From Isoetes taiwanensis (taxonomy: Eukaryota > Streptophyta > Lycopodiopsida > Isoetales > Isoetaceae): a stretch of DNA of 64,000 nt. Location of the stretch: positions 2,689,950-2,753,949 of the forward strand of contig JAJEKV010000061.1 of NCBI GenBank assembly GCA_021234155.1, in the 5' to 3' direction. Each line of letters starts with the position of its first letter. The stretch's first letter is position 1. Below are positions 46,400 to 55,959 of this stretch, piece after piece. Under the pieces are notes generated by a model that was not told where the DNA came from, searched no databases, and worked only from the letters and a program-made list of their open reading frames with translations. Position numbers and translations under genes: made by a program.

Positions 46400-47802
46400 T
46401 TGTTGTATCACAAGGATAAGTTGTGTGTACCTCGACTTCCGGGGGTGCGTAAGTTAATCCTCCATGACACGCACAATGACCCTATATTTGGACATGCGGG
46501 TTTATGAAGACCTATTTTAAAATCCGGCTCTAGTTACTTTTGGCCTTCCATGAAGAAGGATATTGCTAGATACATTAAGCGATTGTCAGTGTGTGTGACA
46601 AACCAAGGCGAACAACTAAGAGTTCGAGAGCTGCACCCTTTGGATGTGCCCCACGCCAAAATGGGAAGTAATAACCATGGATTTCATTGTGGGCCTTCCA
46701 CGAACTCTCCGTGGCTATGATGCACTAATGGTGGTCGTCGACAAATTATCAAAAATGGCTCACTTCTTGCCATGTCGTACCCACCGACAACGCCTTCGGC
46801 GCCGCCTTGCTTTTATAAAAGGAGATCTTCGGGTTGCCGCGGAATGCCACGGGTTATTGTATCGGCGGGGATCCCAAATTTGTAAGTGCATTACGGAAGG
46901 ATTTCTTCACCACCATCGGACCAAGCTTGCTATGAGTACCGCGATATCATCCTCGGACGGATGGTCGGGCCAGGCGTACCAACCGTATCATAGAGGATAT
47001 GCTACGAAGTTATGTGTGGAGTAAGCAATCCCAATGGGGTGACTATATTTATCTAGTAGAGTTTGCCTATACTTGATTATGAAACAGAGTCTTCTAGAAT
47101 GTCTCCTTTCATGATAAATTATGGTTATCAATGCCTTACTCGACACATGGCACAACCCCGGGTCGAAAGTGGAGGTTTCTCAACAACTCCTCACGGAGAT
47201 GCAAGCTTTGGTCGAGGTGCGTGGTTACTTGCTAGCCGCACGCGATCGTCAAAAGAGTGTAGCGGATAAGCCACGGACCCCCACGAGTCTTCCGGTGGGT
47301 GAATCGGTTTGGCTTAAGATTAAAGTAAAACAAGCCAAGCTTAAGATTGGTAATTGCAAGAAGTTGGCACCCGGATGGGCTGGACCGTTCAAAATCATCG
47401 AAGCGTATTGGGGAGCAAGCATATCGCCTGGACTTGCCACCCGCTTAAAGATCCACAAGGTTTTTCATGTGAGTCTTCTAAAGCAAGCACACCCCTGATC
47501 GGAGGAGGTTTTGGAAACCCCAACCCTCCCGGAAATGACAAGAGGAGCAGCTAGAGATAGTACCTGAAGCTCTTCTTGATCGAGCTTATAAACAGACCAG
47601 GAGGACTCAAATGATGCAATACTTAGTCAAGTGGAAACACTTGCCAGTGGAGGATGCTACGTGGGTGATGCAAACAGATCTTGAGAAGCACTACCCCGAT
47701 TTCATGCGTGAATCTCAAGGCCGCACCATCAACGATGCTATCAACCCCGCTCCCGGCGATAAGCTTGAAGACTTGATTCGCCGAGAATCGACAGGGGGGT
47801 AG
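46400..47802 (+). pseudogene. Integrase and chromodomain of the large chromovirus
   Basis: Zinc-binding start ('LILHDTHNDP.FGHAG'), core pieces '[20 protein letters not shown]' and '[15 protein letters not shown]', 'SRMSPFMINYG', then the C-terminal frame with 'LPVGESVWLKIK', 'APGWAGPFKIIEAYW', 'HKVFHVSLLKQA'. The chromodomain lies at about 47590-47700 ('MMQYLVKWKHLPVEDATWV', then 'LEKHYPDF'). The frame ends at TAG 47800-47802. Confidence 0.9.
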
Positions 47803-48370
47803 ATGCATCGTAGTTAACAACGATTACGATGATGGGATCGCCGTGTTCCTTAGGGCGTGGTTTTCTTGTCAATGTGGACACGACCACGAACTGCTTGTAA
47901 AGCATGAACTTCTTTACGCCGCAATGAATTGCGAACCATAGGCATAATAGGTTCCTTGTAGATAAATTTTCTTTCATTTCTTCTAGGGGGTGGACCCTTC
48001 AACCACAATCTAATTATTTTTATTTGTGAAAACCCGATATATTGACATATGCGGGCGATTGAAGCGATGCGTGACCTGCCCATGTATAGAGGGTTGCTGA
48101 TGACCCGACTTTTCGGATTCGCTTGTTTTACATGTCTTATTTTCGTCGTCTATGATGTTTTAAAATCAGACTCGGTCCTTGAACCGATGCGTTGATAAGT
48201 TTGTAAAATGCACCTTGGAATGGCGACACTTTGTTATTCTCAACTTCAATGCATTACTGTTTGAAATAATAAGTTATCTTCCTTTCTTAAGTATATTCTT
48301 CCTAATTCAGTTTTTTGTAGGTAACTGTCTCTGATTAATTAACCCCAATGCTGAGGACAGCAAATTTTTT

Positions 48371-48382
48371 AAGGAGGGGAGA
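48371..48382 (+). promoter_or_regulatory. Polypurine tract of the large chromovirus
   Basis: AAGGAGGGGAGA immediately before the 3' LTR start. Confidence 0.85.
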
Positions 48383-48383
48383 A

Positions 48384-50175
48384 TGTGACGTTCCACGTAT
48401 TTATACGGTATACGTAACGTATTTATATGGTAATTATAAGGTATACCTATAAATGTACTGACACGTCACCCGATAAAGGTACGCCATCATGGGGTATTAT
48501 AACATAGGGGGTTGACCTACGTTCCACGTATTTATACGGTATACGTAACGTATTTATATGGTAATTATAAGGTATACCTATAAATGTACTGACACGTCAC
48601 CCGATAAAGGTACGCCATCATGGGGTATTGTAACATAGGGGGTTGACCTAGAAGGGATTAAATTAGCTAATCATTAAGGATAATAACCTATAATCTAGGG
48701 ATTAATATTAAATGGGTTAATTAGACCAATAAATGCTTTGGGAAGGCGCCACCTGGCCTAATTCGATTGGCCAGCATGGGGATTTCCAAATTGGGCTGTC
48801 AACCTGATCCCTATTGCTAATTGACTCCCAAAATTCGTCCAAGAAGGAGCAGGAGCTGAGCGCCTACCCCTGTCACGCTGAGCGCCACCAGACCAAGTAC
48901 TTTTTACCTGTGTAGCTGAAGTTGAATACCAAGATCAAGAAGATGGAGATCCCCAACGACAATGGGTCGAGCCGAAACACAGGTGGGTGGCTAGTGTAGT
49001 TGTGAATTCTAGGATAAGCGCCCCTGTTGGGCACCTGTTTGGGTTGTTGGTCTATTCTCTCTTTGTGTTTACTCGTAGGAACTAACCCTTGATTGTAAAG
49101 GTAGGTTCTCTCTATATATTTCGATTCTGGTTCTGCTTGTAATGGATGGATTGGTGGTTGTTAGCCTAGTGTTACTCTGGAAATGGGGAATTAAGGGGGG
49201 GTAGAGACCTCTGAGGCTATTTATTGTAGTATGCTCCTAGATAGAGCCCTGTATTATCCCGTTATATGCGGCCTGTGCACAAGAGCCCACCGGGTCATAG
49301 ATGCTATGGTACTGGCTTAGCACCAGACAAGGAACACAGTGGTGAAGTGGAGGTGGGGTCTTTGCGAACATAAAAGGCTCACGGGACTCCTATAGCGAGC
49401 TAGACACGATGGCCGGTCCACGTAGAGGGCGGGTATGGGTCGACACTCCACAGGTGGGAAGGTGTGACCCGTATGGGGCACCTTGCACTTTGAGTAGATT
49501 TAGGGTGAGTAAGTCGAGATGCGGATGCGGGGGTGGCTGATGCGCACGTATTCTCTAGCTTCGCCCATGGAGCCCTTTGTGATTACGGAAGGGGACGCTT
49601 CCCGACCTGCCTCATCGGGACGGGGCTTCATGAACCACGGAGTAGGCTCGGGGGTGATGCCTCGAACTGCGTCTCCAGGGAAGGCTATAGCGGCGCCATA
49701 GCGTGAATTGACCCATCCGCAAAGTGTGCACGGGAGGGGCGGATGGAGTGGACAACCCTAGCCAATGTTCTATGCCCGCCAGCGCCATGTCAAGATTACA
49801 TCGCTGATCTCTTGAGGCCTAGCCGTCACTCGATCCTCACCGAGTGCAAGGCGGGGGTAGAACCATGGGTTTGGGGTGTTTTCTTAGGTTTAGATGCATA
49901 TTCTTTGCCGTTGGTATTTGGATGGATATGCCACCCGCCGAGGTGGTTATTTATATGTGATTTATCTTTGTGTGCTAACCCTTGTATTCACGCTTCGCGA
50001 CGTAGGAGCCCCATTGAAGGCGTGGGCGAATGACCTTTCGTGTCCTTCTTTCGGGCATCGTATTATAGATGGCCGAAATGGACGGAGGAGCCTCGTTCAT
50101 GGCGAGTTGGTCGCCATGGGAGGGAAAGTCCCGTATGTATACGTCAGAGGGTCGTATATGTTCGAGGGCGTCACA
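48384..50175 (+). repeat. 3' LTR of the large chromovirus, with a 131-bp internal duplication
   Basis: 1792 bp. Begins TGTGACG and ends CGTCACA, a perfect 7-bp inverted repeat. 'acgttccacg' at 48388 and again at 48519 marks a 131-bp tandem duplication just inside the LTR start; subtracting it gives a length close to the 5' LTR. Confidence 0.95.
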
Positions 50176-50638
50176 TTACCGAGCTTGCAGAAAGCGCTTA
50201 CAAAGGTGAGAGCGGATGGGCGTACTTCTTGGCATAGGCAAGAAACGGCAAGAACATGGCAAGAACATGGCAAAACGGCAAGGTCTTTGTATTTTTGTAG
50301 CTTATAAATCTATGGAATCAAAGCTAAAAGCAGTCTGAGAATGATTGAAGACGACTCCTTCCTTGATCTGCAAATGAAGATGCTTCTGAAAGGCCGATTC
50401 TTCAAAAAGATTCTGCAACTTTGGCCGATTCTTCAAAAATTCATGTTCTTCCATGCAGCCGCTTCTTGAGCGTAGAAGATCACATAAATCGACCGTGTTT
50501 TTTGAAGATTTAACAAGATATTTCATCTCGACAGCTCTAAAACCGATCAAAATCAGAATCCTCAAGCTTCTACTCACGCAAAGATCCGCCAGAACAGAGA
50601 AAAGTGGTGGAAATTTAAGCCTACAGGTCATTACATCC

Positions 50639-50798
50639 GGTAATTGCCAGGAGTCAGGGCATTCCGACTATAAAAGGCACCGGCGGCGCCGCCAAACTCG
50701 GCGGCGCACTCGCGGCTCCGCCGCTCGTGCGCCGCCTCGTTTGGCGGGGCCGCAGGTGCCCTTTATAGCGCAGAATGCCCCTCCTCCTGGCAATTACC
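50639..50798. repeat. 160-bp palindrome with perfect 15-bp ends (foldback or MITE-like)
   Basis: Ends are ggtaattgccaggag and its exact complement. The arms remain complementary inwards ('ataaaaggcacc' against 'ggtgccctttat') to a GC-rich centre rich in 'gccgcc/ggcggc'. No clear target-site duplication is seen. Confidence 0.85.
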
Positions 50799-50924
50799 TA
50801 GTACATAATATTAAGATGGTATCAAAGCGCCGGCTTTGCATTTGATCCTGTGCGAAGCAAAAATGAGAGAGGGAGTAGGAGAGCCTCCTCCTAACAGATT
50901 AGAAAAACGTAGATGGAAGAAGAA

Positions 50925-52463
50925 ACACAAATTGTAAAGCCTATCGCCTGGCTCAAATGCTTAACGGCAAAGGCCAGAACATTAGTTTCATGCGTCTGTT
51001 TGCAAAACCATGATGGGAACGACATTTGAGATATGAAGAGGAGTTCAAATGAAATCATTGAAAACGAAATCATTGAAGACCAATATGTAATGGGAGATCA
51101 CAATATAAGGGTATTTGAAGCGGAATTTGTGACAGAGATAAATGCCGAAAATGGTGCACATATTAGCATGCAAAGCAATGGTGCAGCAGATGTTGATGTT
51201 GAAGATCTAGCAAAAACCATTGCCGTTGAAGATCCTGCATACGATGTTGGAGTCTAGATCCTGCATATCATTGAGGCAGCCAAAAAGATTGAGGTCGCTG
51301 TTGTGTCCCACAGAGCCGATGTAACGATGCAAAATATGGTTACCTTGCATAAAGAAGGAGTGACAACAGATTTTGCAGAGGTCCTTGAAGCCCTAAATGA
51401 TGGCCAGATAAAAATATCTTATGCGGAAACGGCGGCAGTTGGAGATGAGATCAAGAATAGGGTCATAGGAATTGCCTCAGAAGACGGGATTGATACCCCA
51501 AGCTTCAAAATTGAGGAACAAATGGCTGGAAATAAGGCTTATGAAGATGTTGAAGATCCATATAATCCAAGAAATGTTGTTTTTGAAGGCTACATGGAAG
51601 GAAGAACGATTGTTCATACAAAACCAGAGGCATGGGCTATTGCCGTGGACGATAAAGCCCGCATAATTTGGAAGGATAATGCAGTTCAGAACAATTCTTT
51701 TGGATCTGTAGCCGTTGCTAGATATTTGGATGGAATTGTGATGCTGAATGGCAGAGGATTGCTAGAAGGATTAATTGACACGGGCCAAAGGACAAGGCTG
51801 AGAATTTAGCGGAATTGCTAGCAAAGACCAATGCTAATATCATCAAAGAGGGAGCAGAATTCCAACTTGAAGATGACCCATTATTGGAGATGCTCAGGAC
51901 TTTCACAATTTGGCAGATGTATTTGAAAATGAGGCAGGAGAGCAGAGAGATATCTCTGCAAGGTTGAAGACAATGCTGCATGATGGTTCTAATGAATTAT
52001 TACAGAGGAAATCTGTAGAAGACAAGAAGATGCTCAATGATTTTATTGCTGCTGCTGCACAAGATGTAGTTAAAGAAGCTTAGATTACAGACTTAGCACT
52101 CAATGCAGATATGCCATCAGAGAAACCCATGCAGGTGTATAATGGAATTGTGATTGAAGACCCATTGCCTAGCAAACCTTCTAATACAGAGAGCGAAAGC
52201 TTCAACTCTTCTTCTGAAGCAGATTATACAAATGTGAAGAGCCACCAAGTTGTTGCAGATGAAGCTATTGTTCCAGAACATGGAGATGCTTATATCAAGG
52301 GAGGGTCTACAATCCCAGATGCAGACTGTTGTCAATACTTAAAAGGTACTTGTGAGTTTTCTAATGAAAATGGCATAAGCTTTAGATGCTTAAGGGAGGG
52401 AAGATTAGATGATCTTAGCAATCTAAAGAATGCTCCAAGAATTGAAGTAATGGCATAACATGG
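50925..52463 (+). pseudogene. Long acidic ORF of unknown family, broken
   Basis: Three main open frames in a row (51033-51257, 51303-51809, 52111-52458), plus a bridging frame at about 51790-52080, together read as one protein of roughly 500 residues with two or three frameshifts and stops. It is rich in Glu, Asp, Ala and Ile: 'EIIENEIIEDQYVMGDHN', 'FAEVLEALNDGQIKISYAE', 'RTIVHTKPEAWAIAVDDKA', 'LLEMLRT', 'QRDISARLKTMLHDGSNELL'. A Cys cluster near the end ('ADCCQYLKGTCEFSNENG', next Cys 'FRCL') faintly recalls a CCCH finger but lacks the His. I do not recognise it. It follows a PBS-like site, so a retroelement gag is possible. Confidence 0.45.
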
Positions 52464-52723
52464 GAATATGGAAGAAGAAATCACTCCCTTGGCACGCAAG
52501 CGAGAGAAATCAGATTTATGGGATCTTAGTTATGGCTTTGTTGATGATCATAAATGAAGATGTAAGTATTATTGGAAATATTCCACCAGCATATTTGAAG
52601 AGAAGAATTCCTCATACAAGATTCAAGAACAAGAATATTCAGAAGAAGATTAGAAGATGCAGGAAGGACCAGATTCTGAGATATGAAGCTGATTCTGATC
52701 ATTGCTGAGTTGTTGGTTTGAAG

Positions 52724-52797
52724 TTTCTATGAACATATACACAGTGTCTCTTGTCCCAATACTCTCTCTCTCCCCCCTATTCTAACTCTGTCATAAT
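52724..52797. repeat. Dispersed repeat, copy 2
   Basis: Partner of 36436-36513. Confidence 0.85.
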
Positions 52798-52841
52798 ATT
52801 AAGATGTCTCCCTCCCCCTCCCCCGGGGTGCCGAGCCCCCT

Positions 52842-52888
52842 CCTCCTCCTCCTCCTCCTCCTCCTCCTCCTCCTCCTCCTCCTCCTCC
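52842..52888. repeat. (CTC)n microsatellite
   Basis: About 15 uninterrupted CTC units following a C-rich stretch. Confidence 0.95.
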
Positions 52889-53089
52889 AAATTAGTTTAA
52901 TAATAAACAATTGCCTCAAATTATGCATGTATTCCTTTAATATTATAAGGCGTAATTCTGAATGCCAACCTTCTACAGGGGCAACATAAAATATGCTTGA
53001 ATTCCTATTCAACTGGGAAACACTCTGCCTTGATTTTGCCATGGCAAAAATCAAGAATATAGGCGCATATAGTCTTTCATTTCACCTTT

Positions 53090-53600
53090 GTTAGATTACT
53101 ATATGTTTCTAGCTTGGAAGGTTAAAAAAATGTAATAGGTTATCAAAATTAATTTCAAACTTGTCTGGGATGTCCTGATACGAGGGGCAATATAGCATTA
53201 TGTGACCTTCATCCTATACAACCTCTGCTCTGCATACTTTACAATGCCTCATTTTGTGAGGAATATTCTCCCAACGACCTGTCTCAACTCCTCAGACAGT
53301 GGGAGCTAAGTCTCATCCTGCATATTGCATACCTGAGCTTTACAGATATCCCTTCTTTTAAGTAAGATGCCTCTTGAAGCTTGGGGTTCATGACATTTTT
53401 ATAGTATTCTTTCTTTACTTCTAGAATACTCCACGTTTTGCATATCATGTGGCCCTTCACACATTCCCTTATTCTGGTCCTGTTATCACTATGTATATCC
53501 ATGCCCCATTTTACTAGCCACCTTTTTATGTCTGCATACCAACCCCTATCTACCGTCTCACCCAATGCCAAATGAGGCAAGCTACCTGATGGCATTTCAA
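53090..53600 (-). mobile_element. LINE 3' coding remnant
   Basis: Minus-strand frames read 'RMRLSSHCLR', 'TGRWENIPHKMRHCKVC', 'DEGHIMLYCPSYQDIP', which align with 'QLRLSSHTLHIETGRW' and 'CPGCLELEIETEKHAFLEC' of the LINE at 17.9-19.3 kb. It is therefore the C-terminal zinc-binding region of a related element. Stops interrupt it (for example at about 53217). Confidence 0.75.
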
Positions 53601-53604
53601 ATAA

Positions 53605-55058
53605 TATTTAAGGGAGTCTGCACAGTGCTTCTCCTTCTAGTGAAAGCATGCCACATTCTACTAACATCATATCATGGGGGGAGGGAGAGAGGGAGAGAAA
53701 TTGAAATTGAAATTTTATTTTATTTTCGTCTACGAGATCATCCGGTCTATGAGACGTTATAAAAAATTACATAAACAGTTCGCTTTGATCATCAAAGGTG
53801 TCTTCCATAGCTAGAGGATCACCATCCTCTTCTCTCATTTTGCTTTTAGTTCCTTTACTTGTAAATTTTGAATTTAAGAGTTTGTATTTGTATAAGCAGT
53901 TCTTTTCTTTTTAGTTTCTTCATTGGAGGTCATTGCATTAGCTTATATTCTGAATTTGCTCAGTTTACTGAACATCACATCGAATGTAGTGCCGATGGCA
54001 CTGCACTACATGTAGAAGCTAAAAATTCGAAATTATGGGCTGAAAAATATTACGTACACCATATATTTTGATGGTACTGTAGCTTTCTTTTAATTAGGTG
54101 CTAGAAGTTTTAACACTGAAGCATTCACATACATAAGCTTGCCCAACTATGACTTGTATCAAGCATTGACATATGTTGAAATACACACAAATTGATACAT
54201 GATTGCATGTTTGACAAACAAGACAAGAAAATTTATGTCTACATATTATGATGACACATAAAACATATTTCGTTCTGGCTTTCGATAATGTGTATAAAGA
54301 AAATAATATGTCTACAAGTTAATATGATGATTATGGTTTTTGTAAAGAAAATAATATGTCTATAATTTAATATGATGATTATGGTTTGTTGCATTCACAA
54401 GCACATGAGTTGGATGATAGAATTATCACTTTGTATGTTACATAAGCACAAAGGCATTGGTATGATTTTGTTTGATGTAAATTGACAGATAATTGCGGCA
54501 ATATCTAGGTTGGCAAATGTAAAACTAACGACACACACTCCTTGAATGTTCCATAAATGAATATCAACAATACATAAGTTAGATATCGATCTTTTTCTCT
54601 GTCTTGGTCACAAGGTTGATGGAGACATGCACTTTATGTTAGTTTATGTTAGGTATTTTGTTATTCTTTTTCATAAGCCACCACCCTACTCATTGTGGTT
54701 TATATTGTGCATATCTTTAGCTCAACTTTTGCATCACATAAAGGCTACTAATAATTTAAATGTGTCTTAGCATTATGTTATGATGTCACAACCACCGTGA
54801 TTATCATACTATATGAGGAGGAGAGCATACATCCTATGTATAGAATTTTGTAATTATTGAACACTGCCCAAACTATATTTGAAATGAATGATATATTCAA
54901 CATCTTTATATATACAAATGAGAAAGGGGATGCCCCTTGTAGGCTTGGTCTCACCCAAAGTTATAATAATGTCTTTATTAAGGTATCACACCACACCCTT
55001 GCAAAAAATAGTCCTCCAACATAGAAAATGGAGGTGTATGTATAAATATATCGTGCAT
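53605..55058. other. AT-rich intergenic stretch
   Basis: No gene seen. A tandem duplication with a period near 58 bp ('gaaaataatatgtctayaa.ttaatatgatg') lies at about 54297-54395. The last 200 bp probably include the 3'UTR of the kinase gene. Confidence 0.5.
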
Positions 55059-55955
55059 TTAAAAGGAGGCACCAAAAAATGTAGCAAACCATGGATGTTG
55101 CAAGACTTCAAAAAATGTAGGCCTTTGTTTTGGTCTACATAACATCGAGTAGATGAGATCCTTGGCCGCTTCAGACACATTTAGCTCCTCTAGGTGGTGG
55201 CATATATTATCAACAAGCTCGTCCTCTTTCAAGTGACAGCAAATGTCATCAACAAGCTCATTAATTGAGCACTTATGGGGAAACATTTGGGTGCCAGACA
55301 ACATCTCATAAAGAATTACACCTGCGCTCCACACATCAACTTTTGCCCCGTAACATTGTAACAAAACCTCGGGTGCCATATAACTTGGCGTTCCCACAAT
55401 ATCAGAGAAGGTGTCTTTATAGTCTATAAATTCTGATAATCCAAAGTCCGCCACCTTTACATCCATGAACTTTGAGTTTTGTATGTTTTGCTTCAAAAGA
55501 ATATTTTGGGGCTTAAGATCTCTATGGATAATGTGGTGGGAGTGACAAAACTGTAGAGCTTGGACAATTTGAATGAATAGAAACTTGGCTTCTTCTTCAA
55601 GTAGCCTACCTCGATCATTGATGTAGTCGTGAAGGTTTCCCCCCTCGCAAAGCTCCATTAGCATGTACACATTAGAAGCATCTTCGTGAAATGCCTTGCA
55701 TGCCACTATATGCGGATTGGAGGAGAGGCAAGCTCCAATTCTGATCTCTCGGACTACATCAGCCCACTCTTCTTCTTCCACCAGCTTCTTTTTGGAAATA
55801 ATCTTGCACGCCAATTTTTTACCAGTCTCCAGATGCTTGCAGAGCTTCACTTGGCCCATTGCACCCGCACCCAGTATCTCGTCTTCAAATATTTCGATGG
55901 AGTTCCCCAATAGAGTCTTCTTCGCCTTCCCAATCTCTACTCCCATCGCCATCAC
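55059..55955 (-). CDS. Ser/Thr protein kinase, single exon, intact
   Basis: 298 residues, almost only a kinase domain. Gly-rich loop GAGAMG at 29-34, ATP-binding Lys51 in 'ACKIISKKK', catalytic HRDLKPQN at 144-151, DFG at 170-172 in 'VADFGLSEF', activation-segment end 'GTPSYMAPE' at 188-196, then 'DVWSAGVILYEMLSG' and the C-terminal 'RPTFFEVLQHPWF'. This belongs to the CaMK/CDPK-SnRK group. The size and lack of EF-hands or regulatory tail resemble plant PEP-carboxylase kinases, but assignment within the group is inference. The C-lobe contains a small internal repeat, 'INELVDDICCHL' and 'EDELVDNICHHL'. Met codons at 1, 2 and 4 all precede the domain; the first is used here. Likely cytosolic. 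Confidence 0.9.
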   Translation of the reverse strand: MMAMGVEIGKAKKTLLGNSIEIFEDEILGAGAMGQVKLCKHLETGKKLACKIISKKKLVEEEEWADVVREIRIGACLSSNPHIVACKAFHEDASNVYMLMELCEGGNLHDYINDRGRLLEEEAKFLFIQIVQALQFCHSHHIIHRDLKPQNILLKQNIQNSKFMDVKVADFGLSEFIDYKDTFSDIVGTPSYMAPEVLLQCYGAKVDVWSAGVILYEMLSGTQMFPHKCSINELVDDICCHLKEDELVDNICHHLEELNVSEAAKDLIYSMLCRPKQRPTFFEVLQHPWFATFFGASF

Positions 55956-55959
55956 TTTG

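Larger units (their letters stand above)
36870..50175 (+). mobile_element. Large Ty3/gypsy chromovirus with upstream histone H3-like coding sequence
   Basis: A complete insertion of about 13.3 kb: LTRs start TGTGACG and end in CACA (CGTCACA at the 3' copy), target-site duplication TTACC (36865-36869 and 50176-50180), a PBS matching initiator-Met tRNA at 38520, and a polypurine tract at about 48371-48382. The order gag, protease, RT, RNase H, integrase, chromodomain lies at 43.0-47.8 kb. Between PBS and gag are about 4.5 kb of additional coding-like sequence, much longer than usual for chromoviruses. Frames are broken many times, often in a CTG versus ACG/CG pattern. Confidence 0.96.
50804..52806 (+). 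repeat. 15-bp direct repeats bounding an unknown ORF block
   Basis: 'cataatattaagatg' occurs at 50804-50818 and 52792-52806. A tRNA-complement-like TGGTATCAAAGC starts at 50817, overlapping the left copy. The repeats could be a long target-site duplication of a retroposed segment, or vestiges of an LTR element; neither is proven. Confidence 0.5.
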
